From JAYQKL01 sp049889535 (GTDB taxonomy: Bacteria > Pseudomonadota > Alphaproteobacteria > RS24): a stretch of DNA of 64,000 nucleotides. The translations under genes and the position numbers were made by a program. The DNA lies in NCBI GenBank assembly GCA_049889535.1, contig JBMHDF010000018.1, positions 62,001-126,000 of the forward strand. The letters are read 5' to 3'. Shown in pieces: positions 9,279 to 17,346 of this stretch (within the stretch, counting starts at the first letter, position 1; each line of letters starts with the position of its first letter). The notes below the pieces were generated by a model that was not told where the DNA came from, did not search any database, and worked only from the letters and a program-made list of their open reading frames with translations.

Positions 9279-9977
9279 CTAAATACCTCTTTCTTTACGT
9301 ATCATTTCCCAAGCTGCATTAATGCTCGCCATACGCGCATTGGAAAGGTGAATAATTTCTTGTGGCACCCCACGCGCCTGTAACTGGTCTGGGTGATGGT
9401 CACGAACAGCCTGCAACCAGGCAGCACGCGCCGTCTCATTGGAAACATCTGCCGTCACCCCTAAAACCATATAGGGATCCAAAACATCTTTATTATGATG
9501 CGCATGAATACGGTTAAAGCTTGCCTCGCTGAGATTGAAAATTTCACTCACACGACGCAAATACGCTTCTTCTGCGGGGTGCAAATCACCATCCGCATAA
9601 GCAATATGAAACAACCCGTCCAAAACATCTTCACAAACTGCGGGGTTATCCTTAAAGATTTTTTTAACCTGAAGGGCATAAACCTCAAACCCGGCCACAT
9701 CTTCCTGCGCCAAATGATAAACCCGCTCTACGTTTTTTTGCTCGCCATCCGGCACCCGACAAATCTGATAAAAAGCATTGACCTCAGCTGGCGAAACAAT
9801 CCCGTCTGCCTTTGCCATTTTGGCCGATAGCGCAATAAGGGCGATGGTGAAAGCAACATCACGCTCCATTTCGCGGTCAATGAGCAAATGCCCTGCCACC
9901 GCACCAGCGACAGCCCCAACCGGCCCAGCAACATAAGCCCCTGCAACGGCTCCGGTGATTTTGCCCCAAATGGACAT
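9279..9977 (-). CDS. DjlA-like protein with TerB and J domains
   Basis: 232 residues. The first 32 residues are a glycine/alanine-rich hydrophobic stretch (GAVAGAYVAGPVGAVAGAVA) that could insert in the inner membrane. The middle is a TerB-like helical domain with two acidic DG motifs (KADGIVSPAEV and YADGDLHPAEE). The C-terminus is a J domain with HPD at 195-197, the signature that stimulates DnaK ATPase. This order matches DjlA, a membrane-anchored DnaK co-chaperone. No dnaK gene is nearby. It is the first gene of a tight group with rpiA and gor. Confidence 0.82.
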   Translation of the reverse strand: MSIWGKITGAVAGAYVAGPVGAVAGAVAGHLLIDREMERDVAFTIALIALSAKMAKADGIVSPAEVNAFYQICRVPDGEQKNVERVYHLAQEDVAGFEVYALQVKKIFKDNPAVCEDVLDGLFHIAYADGDLHPAEEAYLRRVSEIFNLSEASFNRIHAHHNKDVLDPYMVLGVTADVSNETARAAWLQAVRDHHPDQLQARGVPQEIIHLSNARMASINAAWEMIRKERGI

Positions 9978-10180
9978 GATGCACTCCTATTCACCCTATG
10001 ATGGGGTTAATAACTATGCGCAGAATAAATGAATCGCCCAAAAAGGGCGAGGAAAAACAGGAAAAAGCGGCGGGCTGTGCCTATTTTCCTGATGTAAAGA
10101 AATTCCCCACCTTTTTCCCATCAGGGTTTTTTATCGGGTGGGCAACCCGCCCAGCGCCGCAACATCAAACAATATCAAAA
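9978..10180. other. Intergenic region between metH end and djlA-like start
   Basis: A 203-bp spacer between two minus-strand genes. It contains several inverted repeats: CGCCC/GGGCG around 10033-10047, CCTGATG/CATCAGG with a loop of about 24 nt around 10090-10130, and a GC-rich GGGTGGG/CCCGCCC hairpin near 10136-10152. None is followed by a clear T-run in the metH (minus) direction, so I do not call a terminator. The promoter of the djlA-like group must lie here but is not recognisable. Confidence 0.3.
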
Positions 10181-13100
10181 TCATGTCTGGTAGGCCAGAA
10201 TCGGCGCCAGCCATTTTTCGCAATCGGCCACACTCAACCCCTTACGGGCGGCATAATCGGCGACCTGATCGCGGCCAATTTTGCCGACGCCAAAATACTG
10301 GCTGTCGGGATGGCTGAAATATAGCCCAGAAACTGCTGCGCCTGGCCACATAGCAAAGCTTTCAGTTAATGTCAGACCGATTTTCGCCTCAGCATCAAGC
10401 AGCGCAAACAAGGTTTCTTTTTCAGTGTGGTCAGGCTGCGCCGGATAGCCGGGCGCTGGTCGAATGCCGCTATAGGCCTCCGCAATCAACGCATCATTAT
10501 CAAGTGCTTCAGCAGGCGCATACCCCCAATATTGCGTGCGCACCAGCTGGTGCATACGCTCAGCAAAAGCTTCCGCCAGCCGGTCAGCCAAAGCCTTTGA
10601 CATAATCGCGCTATAATCATCGCCAGCCGCTTCGAACCGTATAGCGATTTCATCTTCGCCATGCCCTGCGGTGACTGCAAAGCCGCCTATATAATCCGGC
10701 GCCCGCTCTGATGGTGCAATAAAATCAGCGAGTGCGAAATTATGCCGCCCTTCGCGCTTCTCCATTTGCTGGCGTAATGTGTGTAGGCGCGCTTTTTCGG
10801 CAGTGCGCGTGTCATCATCATAAACGATAATATCGTCGCCCTCGCGTGTGGCTGGCCAAAAGCCAATCACCGCCTTACAGGTCAGCCATTTTTCAGCAAT
10901 CATCTGGTCAAGCATGGCTTGCGCATCATCAAATAAATTGCGCGCAGCTTCGCCCACGACATTGTCGGTCAATATGGCTGGATAAGTGCCATGTAAATCC
11001 CAGCTTTGGAAAAACGGCGTCCAGTCAATATAGTCCCGCAAATCTTCCAATGGATAATCATCAAAAACCTTCGTGCCAAGAAAACTCGGCTTAATGGGTT
11101 GATGAGCGATAAAGTCTGCTGAGAAGCCATTGGCGCGTGCCTGCTCCAGTGACAGCCGCTTATCAGCAGCGCGCCCTTTGGCATGTGCGCGAGCCATTTT
11201 TTCATAATCTGCCCGAATATCTGCGCGATAATCAGCACCCTTTTCTTCAGACAATAATGTTGAAGCAACGCCAACCGCACGGCTGGCATCCGGCACATAA
11301 ATTGTTTGCCCGTTTTGGTAATGCGGGTTTATCTTCACCGCCGTGTGCACTTTTGAGGTGGTCGCGCCGCCAATCAGCAAGGGAATATCAAATCCCTGCC
11401 GCTCCATCTCGGCGGCGACATGGCACATTTCCTCAAGGCTTGGTGTGATAAGACCTGACAAGCCAATAATATCAACTTTTTCCTGTTTGGCTTTGGCCAA
11501 AATATCCGCCGCTGGCACCATCACACCCATGTCAATGACTTCATAATTATTGCATTGCAAGACAACCCCAACGATATTCTTGCCAATATCATGCACATCG
11601 CCTTTCACCGTCGCCATCAAAACTTTGCCCGCATTAGCGGTTTGAGTGGCACCGGTTTTTTGCTTTTCGTCTTCCATAAAAGGCTCAAGATAGGCGACAG
11701 CGCGTTTCATCACGCGAGCTGATTTCACCACTTGGGGTAAAAACATTTTGCCTGCGCCAAATAAATCGCCGACCACATTCATGCCATCCATGAGCGGCCC
11801 CTCAATGATATGGAGCGGACGCTCATAAGACTGGCGCGCCTCTTCCACATCATCATCAACAAAATCGCCAATCCCATTGACCAGCGCATGTTCAAGCCGC
11901 TTAGCAATTGGTAATTCACGCCAGCTTAAATCAACTTGTCGCGTCTCGCCTTTTTGCCCACGATAGCTTTCAGCAACCTCAAGCAAGCGGTCTGTGCTGT
12001 CCGCACGGCGATTTAACAAAACGTCCTCAACGGCTTCTTTTAACTCTGAGTCAATGTCTTCATAAATTGCCAATTGTCCGGCATTGACAATCCCCATATC
12101 AAGCCCATTGCGTATGGCATGATATAAAAAGGCAGAATGCATTGCCTCGCGCACTGGTTCATTGCCTCGAAATGAAAAGGAAATATTTGACACCCCGCCA
12201 GAGACATGCGCGTGCGGCAGGTTTTCACGGATTTTCTTAGTTGCTTCGATAAAATCCTTGCCATAATTATCGTGCTCTTCAATGCCAGTCGCGACCGCAA
12301 AAATATTTGGGTCAAAAATAATATCTTCAGGCGGGAAGCCGATTTTTTGCGTCAACAAATCATAAGACCTTTTGCAAATCTCGAACTTACGCGCGGCCGT
12401 GTCGGCCTGACCTTCTTCGTCAAAAGCCATCACCACAACCGCCGCGCCAAAACGCAGGCAGGTGCGCGCTTGCTCTAAAAAGGATACCTCTCCCTCTTTT
12501 AAAGAAATCGAGTTCACCACTGCCTTGCCTTGCACGCATTTCAGCCCGGCCTCAATCACCGACCATTTGGAGCTATCAATCATGACCGGCACTTTGGCAA
12601 TGTCAGGCTCTGACGCAATCAGATTGAGAAAACGTACCATCGCAGCCTCAGAGTCCAGCATGCCCTCGTCCATATTGATATCAATAATTTGGGCGCCGCT
12701 TTCGACCTGTTGACGCGCCACATCCAAAGCTGTTTCATAATTACCTTCAGTAATGAGGCGTCTAAATTTCGCCGAACCCGTCACATTGGTGCGCTCGCCA
12801 ATATTCACAAACGGGATTTCGTCCGTCAGGATAAACGGCTCAAGGCCAGATAATTTAAGCTGTCTGGCTTGCGGTGTTATCTGGCGCGGTGCGTGTTGCT
12901 GTGCTGCTTGAGCTATCGCTGCAATATGGGCTGGCGTGGTGCCACAGCAACCGCCTAAAATATTCACCATACCGGCCTCAGCAAACTCCCCCACAATGGC
13001 AGACATTTGCTCAGGTAATTCATCATATTCACCGAATTCATTGGGCAGGCCCGCATTGGGATAAATGCAAATATTTGTGTCTGCGACTTTTGAAATCTCG

Positions 13101-13888
13101 GCCACATAGGGACGCATTTCAGCCGCACCAAGTGCGCAATTAAGCCCCACTGCAAAGGGTTTGGCATGGCGCAGGCTGGTCCAAAAGGCTTCGGTTGTTT
13201 GGCCAGATAAAGTCCGGCCTGATAAATCCGTAATCGTGCCTGAAATAATGAGCGGCAGCTCAAAGCCTTGACGCTCAAACTCGTCCTGCACACCATGAAT
13301 AGCAGCTTTGGCATTGAGTGTGTCAAAAATGGTCTCGATTAATATAATATCCGCGCCGCCATCGATTAATCCGCGCACGGCTTCCGCATAAGCTGCGCGC
13401 AATTCATCATAGCTGATATTACGAAAACCAGGATCATTCACATCTGGCGAAATAGAAGCCGTGCGATTGGTTGGCCCCAAAGTCCCTGCCACATAGCGCG
13501 GGCGCAACGGGTCAGCCGCCTCAAACTCATCGCATGCAGCGCGGGCTAATTTTGCGCCTTGCAAATTCAGCTCATAGGCAAGCTCTTGCAAATCATAATC
13601 AGCTTGCGCGATAGAGGTTGATGAAAAACTATTGGTTTCAACAATATCGCTACCAGCCGCTAAAAAGGCGCTGTGAATCTCCTTGATAATATCAGGGCGG
13701 GTAATGCTTAAAAGGTCATTATTGCCCTTTAAATCCATATGATAATCAGCAAAACGCTGACCTCTAAAATCAGCCTCACTCAAATCATATTCTTGAATCA
13801 TTGTGCCCATAGCACCATCAAGCATGAGGATTTTATTTTTTATCGTCTCATTAAGTGTCGCAATACGCGTTTCACGGTTCCAGCTCAT
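10181..13888 (-). CDS. metH: Methionine synthase, cobalamin-dependent
   Basis: 1235 residues from the ATG at 13888, which overlaps the metF stop as ATGA (13885-13888); a GTG 12 bp upstream is less likely. Transfers a methyl group from methyl-tetrahydrofolate to homocysteine through cob(I)alamin. The order is: homocysteine-binding barrel (zinc Cys residues in GLNCALGA and GGCCGTTPAH), pterin-binding barrel (FVNIGERTNVTGS onward), helical cap, B12 domain with DVHDIGKNIVG (the His that replaces the lower ligand), and C-terminal activation domain with RPAPGYPAQPDH. This is the complete four-module enzyme; some alphaproteobacteria split off the reactivation domain. ATGA coupling to metF suggests matched expression. 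Confidence 0.96.
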   Translation of the reverse strand: MSWNRETRIATLNETIKNKILMLDGAMGTMIQEYDLSEADFRGQRFADYHMDLKGNNDLLSITRPDIIKEIHSAFLAAGSDIVETNSFSSTSIAQADYDLQELAYELNLQGAKLARAACDEFEAADPLRPRYVAGTLGPTNRTASISPDVNDPGFRNISYDELRAAYAEAVRGLIDGGADIILIETIFDTLNAKAAIHGVQDEFERQGFELPLIISGTITDLSGRTLSGQTTEAFWTSLRHAKPFAVGLNCALGAAEMRPYVAEISKVADTNICIYPNAGLPNEFGEYDELPEQMSAIVGEFAEAGMVNILGGCCGTTPAHIAAIAQAAQQHAPRQITPQARQLKLSGLEPFILTDEIPFVNIGERTNVTGSAKFRRLITEGNYETALDVARQQVESGAQIIDINMDEGMLDSEAAMVRFLNLIASEPDIAKVPVMIDSSKWSVIEAGLKCVQGKAVVNSISLKEGEVSFLEQARTCLRFGAAVVVMAFDEEGQADTAARKFEICKRSYDLLTQKIGFPPEDIIFDPNIFAVATGIEEHDNYGKDFIEATKKIRENLPHAHVSGGVSNISFSFRGNEPVREAMHSAFLYHAIRNGLDMGIVNAGQLAIYEDIDSELKEAVEDVLLNRRADSTDRLLEVAESYRGQKGETRQVDLSWRELPIAKRLEHALVNGIGDFVDDDVEEARQSYERPLHIIEGPLMDGMNVVGDLFGAGKMFLPQVVKSARVMKRAVAYLEPFMEDEKQKTGATQTANAGKVLMATVKGDVHDIGKNIVGVVLQCNNYEVIDMGVMVPAADILAKAKQEKVDIIGLSGLITPSLEEMCHVAAEMERQGFDIPLLIGGATTSKVHTAVKINPHYQNGQTIYVPDASRAVGVASTLLSEEKGADYRADIRADYEKMARAHAKGRAADKRLSLEQARANGFSADFIAHQPIKPSFLGTKVFDDYPLEDLRDYIDWTPFFQSWDLHGTYPAILTDNVVGEAARNLFDDAQAMLDQMIAEKWLTCKAVIGFWPATREGDDIIVYDDDTRTAEKARLHTLRQQMEKREGRHNFALADFIAPSERAPDYIGGFAVTAGHGEDEIAIRFEAAGDDYSAIMSKALADRLAEAFAERMHQLVRTQYWGYAPAEALDNDALIAEAYSGIRPAPGYPAQPDHTEKETLFALLDAEAKIGLTLTESFAMWPGAAVSGLYFSHPDSQYFGVGKIGRDQVADYAARKGLSVADCEKWLAPILAYQT

Positions 13889-14724
13889 GACTTTGCGCAC
13901 TCCACTATCCGGATTGCCGCAAGTGTTAAATCCGCCTGATTAAGAGTATAAAAATGAAGATGCTCAAAGCCTTCTTGAATCAGTAATTGGCATTGTTGGG
14001 CCGCGACGAAACTCGCAATCTCCTTGCGGATAATCTCCTCATCCTCTAAGCCATGATATAAATCGTGCAAATATTGCGGCACATCTGTATTGCATTTTTC
14101 TGCCATGCGGCACACACCTGTAAAATTCGTGGTGGGCATAATGCCAGGTCGCAATTCTATCGTGACACCTGCTGCGGCCAGCTTGTCGCGAAAACGCAGA
14201 TGATGTTCCGTATCAAAAACAAATTGCGTAATTGCGCGCGTAGCACCAGCGTCAATCTTTGCCTTAAGCATATCAATATCAGCCTCAAGACTTTCGGACT
14301 CTGGGTGTTTTTCAGGATAAGCGCTCACCGTGATTTCAAACCCACCTCTTTGGGCAATGGCAGCAACCAGCTCTATTGAGCTTTGATACCCATCGGGATG
14401 CGGGATAAACGCGCCCATATCAGGCATATCCCCCCGCAAAGCGACAATATGTTTCACCCCAACTTCTTTATAGGAATCAATCACCTCATCCACTTCGGCT
14501 TTGCTAGCAGACACACAAGTAAGATGGGCGGCAGGTGTTAAATTAGTTTCTTGTGAGAGTTGTTTAACACAGGCATGGGTGCGCTCGCGTGTGCTGCCTC
14601 CTGCCCCATAGGTGATAGATACAAAATCGGGATTGAGACCTGATAGGCGGTCAACCACTTGCCATAAATTGGCTTCGGCCTTTTCAGATTTAGGCGGAAA
14701 AAATTCAAAGGAATAAGCTGTCAT
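13885..14724 (-). CDS. metF: 5,10-methylenetetrahydrofolate reductase
   Basis: 279 residues. An FAD-containing TIM barrel that reduces methylene-THF to methyl-THF, the methyl donor for MetH. FEFFPPKSEKAE near the N-terminus carries the catalytic Glu. YGAGGSTRERT, LRGDMP and TQFVFDTEHHLRF are family blocks for folate and flavin binding. It starts 2 bp after the ArsR-methyltransferase gene and overlaps metH by 4 bp, so regulator, metF and metH form one transcription unit. Confidence 0.95.
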   Translation of the reverse strand: MTAYSFEFFPPKSEKAEANLWQVVDRLSGLNPDFVSITYGAGGSTRERTHACVKQLSQETNLTPAAHLTCVSASKAEVDEVIDSYKEVGVKHIVALRGDMPDMGAFIPHPDGYQSSIELVAAIAQRGGFEITVSAYPEKHPESESLEADIDMLKAKIDAGATRAITQFVFDTEHHLRFRDKLAAAGVTIELRPGIMPTTNFTGVCRMAEKCNTDVPQYLHDLYHGLEDEEIIRKEIASFVAAQQCQLLIQEGFEHLHFYTLNQADLTLAAIRIVECAKS

Positions 14725-14726
14725 TT

Positions 14727-15728
14727 TTATTGTTCTCTAATCTTGTCCTTAAACGGAACTTCTGAATAGTTTTGTATATGGTGCGCTTGTTTGTGACCTG
14801 ACCAAATGTAAACAGACAAACCTTCACTCGGCTCAATATTCTTATTTTGCAACAATATTGGCTTTTGCGGGGCGATGCCGGTTTCTTGTAAATATTGCGT
14901 AATCTCATTATCGGTAAAACCAAGCCGCCGATGCGCATGTTCATCGCGCAATTGTTCAATATGATGTGGGGCAAAATCAACAATGATGAGCTTGCCATTA
15001 GGTTTTAAAATGCGCGCAGCTTCACGAATAACCGCACCTGGATCTTCGAGGAAATGCAGCACTTGATGCATAATCACCAAATCGGCTTCCGCATGTGCTA
15101 AAGGCAAATTCCCTATATCTCCCAATCTGACCTGACAATGGGGCAAATCGGCTTGGTCTAAATTCGCGCGCGCCAATGACAACATATCTGCATTAGTATC
15201 AAACCCAATGCCACGCGTTGCAAGGCCGCCAAAAACCTCGAGCATGCGCCCTGTGCCTGTGCCTAAATCAACCAATGTATCATAATGAGACTGCCCCATC
15301 AGAGCGCGCATTTCATTTTCAATCTTTTCTTCAGAAATGTGTAAGGCGCGCAACTGCCCCCAATTGGCCGCATTTTCTGAAAAGTAATTTTGGGCGATTT
15401 GTGCCCGTTGCGCGCGCACACCGGCCAAACGTTCAAAATCACGAATGAGAACCGGATCATCTTTTGGCATTAAAGCAATCAAATCGCGCGCTAGTTTTGC
15501 CGAATCTCCGGTTTCGGCAATCCGATAAAAAACCCAACTGCCCTCAGGGTATCGCACGATAAGCCCAGACTCGGTCATTAGCTTTAAATGGCGGCTGATG
15601 CGTGGTTGGCTTTGCCCCAAAACATTGGTGAGTTCTTTAACCGTCAACTCGCCATGAGACAAGACGGCCAATAAACGCAGTCGCGTCTGCTCGCCAGCGG
15701 CTCGTAATGCAGTTAGTAAGTGTTCCAT
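14727..15728 (-). CDS. ArsR-family regulator fused to a SAM-dependent methyltransferase (SahR-like)
   Basis: 333 residues. Residues 1 to about 90 form an ArsR-type winged helix (LRLLAVLSHGELTVKELTN, then QPRISRHLKLMTESGLI as recognition helix). After a linker, a class I methyltransferase fold begins with motif I LVDLGTGTG (about 152-160) and continues with DLVIMHQVLHFLEDPGA. ArsR-type proteins encoded beside metF and metH belong to the SahR regulators described in Proteobacteria, which sense S-adenosylhomocysteine. Using the methyltransferase fold as the SAH/SAM sensor is inference. A near-perfect palindrome sits 21 bp before the start (15749-15770). GAGG upstream of the ATG supports this start. 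Confidence 0.82.
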   Translation of the reverse strand: MEHLLTALRAAGEQTRLRLLAVLSHGELTVKELTNVLGQSQPRISRHLKLMTESGLIVRYPEGSWVFYRIAETGDSAKLARDLIALMPKDDPVLIRDFERLAGVRAQRAQIAQNYFSENAANWGQLRALHISEEKIENEMRALMGQSHYDTLVDLGTGTGRMLEVFGGLATRGIGFDTNADMLSLARANLDQADLPHCQVRLGDIGNLPLAHAEADLVIMHQVLHFLEDPGAVIREAARILKPNGKLIIVDFAPHHIEQLRDEHAHRRLGFTDNEITQYLQETGIAPQKPILLQNKNIEPSEGLSVYIWSGHKQAHHIQNYSEVPFKDKIREQ

Positions 15729-15748
15729 TAAATCGCCTCAAATCAAAT

Positions 15749-15770
15749 GATATAAAGATATGTTTATATC
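15749..15770. promoter_or_regulatory. Putative operator of the methionine operon
   Basis: A 22-bp inverted repeat with 8-bp arms GATATAAA and TTTATATC around the centre GATATG; 10 of 11 base pairs are symmetric. It lies 21 bp upstream of the start codon of the ArsR-methyltransferase gene, where an ArsR-type repressor would block its own operon. This is AT-rich DNA, but the symmetry far exceeds that of the surrounding bases. Confidence 0.6.
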
Positions 15771-15807
15771 TAATTTATTCTTTTCGCAAGTTTTTTATTC
15801 TATTTCC

Positions 15808-15836
15808 TTAGAGGAATCACAATTTCGCCCTATAAT
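15808..15836 (+). promoter_or_regulatory. Candidate sigma70 promoter of mlaA-mlaC
   Basis: A perfect -10 hexamer TATAAT at 15831-15836 with TTAGAG (weak -35, 15808-15813) 17 bp upstream, leaving about 35 bp of leader before the mlaA ATG. A small palindrome TTCCT-tag-AGGAA (15804-15816) overlaps the -35. Confidence 0.45.
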
Positions 15837-15877
15837 GCTTATAAATAGAAAAAAACGTAATTTTTATTGGATTTCTC

Positions 15878-16705
15878 ATGTCTGGCTTAGTTTTAAAAAA
15901 TTTTTTCAAAAAAAATACTCTGATGAATTTTGTTTCTATCGCTCTTTTGGCGTTCAGCATATCAGCCTGTGCCAGCACTCAAAACACTGTTCAAGACCCA
16001 TTTGAGCCTGTTAATCGGGTGATGTTTGGCGTTCACAACACGCTCGATAAAGCGATTTTGAAACCCACCGCACAAATTTATGGTTTTTTGCCTGAGCCTG
16101 CGAGAGACGGGGTTGGTAATTTTTTCTTCAATCTTGGTGAGCCTTTCACCATGATTAATGGAGCGCTTCAGGGTAAATTTGATAAAGCAGGTACGGCTCT
16201 TGCCCGTTTCAGTGTTAACACGACCATCGGCATTGGCGGTTTATTTGATGTTGCCAGCCGTATGGGGCTTGAAAAACACAAAGAAGATTTTGGCCAAACC
16301 TTGGGCCATTACGGGGTCGGACCTGGCCCTTATCTGTTTATCCCCGTTTTGGGACCATCCAGCTTTCGCGACGGTGCGGGGCAGCTGGCGACAGCAGGTT
16401 TGGACTCCACGGCTTGGGATGAAGCAGGGGTCGCGGACTCAACATATGTGGGCATGACTGCATTGGGGGGAATTCACGCTCGTCATGGTGGCCTCACCCT
16501 ACTTGATGAAATAGAAAAAAGCTCGGTTGATTATTATGCTTCCGTTAGAAGCCTTTATTTACAAAATCGCGCCAGTGCCATTCAAGATGGCAAAACGAAT
16601 ATAGATGATTTACCTGACCTTGATGCGCTGGATGATTTTGATGATGACGCATATGAAACGCCAAACAATAATGCGCGCCCTATCAAAGAACCAGATTATA
16701 AATAA
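15878..16705 (+). CDS. mlaA: MlaA/VacJ-family outer-membrane lipoprotein
   Basis: 275 residues. MlaA is a ring-shaped outer-membrane lipoprotein that removes misplaced phospholipids from the outer leaflet and passes them to periplasmic MlaC. The N-terminus is a lipoprotein signal with Cys31 in FSISAC. DPFEPVNRVMFGVHN, then GNFFFNLGEP, FSVNTTIGIGGLFDVA, DFGQTLGHYGVGPGPYL and VLGPSSFRDGAG are the classic family blocks. An Asp-rich tail ends the protein. An in-frame ATG at 15923 is an alternative start that would shorten the signal peptide. mlaC follows 11 bp downstream. Confidence 0.94.
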   Translation: MSGLVLKNFFKKNTLMNFVSIALLAFSISACASTQNTVQDPFEPVNRVMFGVHNTLDKAILKPTAQIYGFLPEPARDGVGNFFFNLGEPFTMINGALQGKFDKAGTALARFSVNTTIGIGGLFDVASRMGLEKHKEDFGQTLGHYGVGPGPYLFIPVLGPSSFRDGAGQLATAGLDSTAWDEAGVADSTYVGMTALGGIHARHGGLTLLDEIEKSSVDYYASVRSLYLQNRASAIQDGKTNIDDLPDLDALDDFDDDAYETPNNNARPIKEPDYK

Positions 16706-16716
16706 AAGAGACGAAA

Positions 16717-17346
16717 ATGCTAAAAACAATCACAACCTATGCCCTGTTTGGATTGGTACTCATTATGTTACCCCAGGCTGGTCATGCACAATCGGCAGCG
16801 GGCGAGGCCTTTGTCCGCGATGCCGCAAATGAAGTGATAGATATTTTAACAACAGCAAAAAATCGGGCTGAACGCGAAGAACGTTTTGGTAAACTGCTTA
16901 ATGACAAAGCTGACCTCAGACGGATTGGTCGCTTTGCGCTCGGCGCACATGTGCGAACAGTTTCAAAAGAAGATTTTACCGAATATCAAAACCTGCTGGA
17001 AACCATGATTATAAAAGTCTATGCCAATCGGCTGGGTGATTATGAAGATGAAAAAATTGTGATTAAAAACAGCCAGCAAAAAAAGCGTAATGTGATTGTG
17101 AGCAGTGAAATTCAGTTCACTTCAGGGCGTGAACCCATCACATTGGATTGGTGGCTGATTGAACAAAAAACTGGTGGATTCAAGCTGTTTGATATTCGCG
17201 TGCTTGGGGTCTGGATGGCGCAGGAACAACGCGACACTTTTTCATCTGTCCTAAAAAACAATCGCGGCGAGTTTGAAGCGCTGCTATCGCATTTACGCAA
17301 GCAAGTCGAAAACGGCCTTGCCGAAAACCAACAAGCGGCTAATTAG
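16717..17346 (+). CDS. mlaC: MlaC/Ttg2D-family periplasmic phospholipid-binding protein
   Basis: 209 residues. Shuttles phospholipids between MlaA at the outer membrane and the MlaFEDB transporter in the inner membrane. An N-terminal signal peptide ends at GHAQ (cleavage near residue 25). The mature part shows FGKLLNDKADLRRIGRFALG, FTEYQNLLETMIIKVYANRL and WWLIEQKTGGFKLFDIRVLGV, as in the MlaC (Tol_Tol_Ttg2) family. AGAGACG precedes the ATG. mlaF, mlaE and mlaD are not in the window. Its stop codon overlaps that of ettA on the other strand. Confidence 0.92.
   Translation: MLKTITTYALFGLVLIMLPQAGHAQSAAGEAFVRDAANEVIDILTTAKNRAEREERFGKLLNDKADLRRIGRFALGAHVRTVSKEDFTEYQNLLETMIIKVYANRLGDYEDEKIVIKNSQQKKRNVIVSSEIQFTSGREPITLDWWLIEQKTGGFKLFDIRVLGVWMAQEQRDTFSSVLKNNRGEFEALLSHLRKQVENGLAENQQAAN

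Noticed and set aside
10090..10152. Possible terminator for metH.
   Set aside because: The stems are good, but no T-run follows on the minus strand; the CCTGATG/CATCAGG stem has its T-run on the opposite strand, where there is no gene.
15729..15877. A SAM or cobalamin riboswitch before the methionine operon.
   Set aside because: The leader before the regulator gene is too short, and no B12-box or SAM-motif sequence is visible; the palindrome points to a protein repressor.
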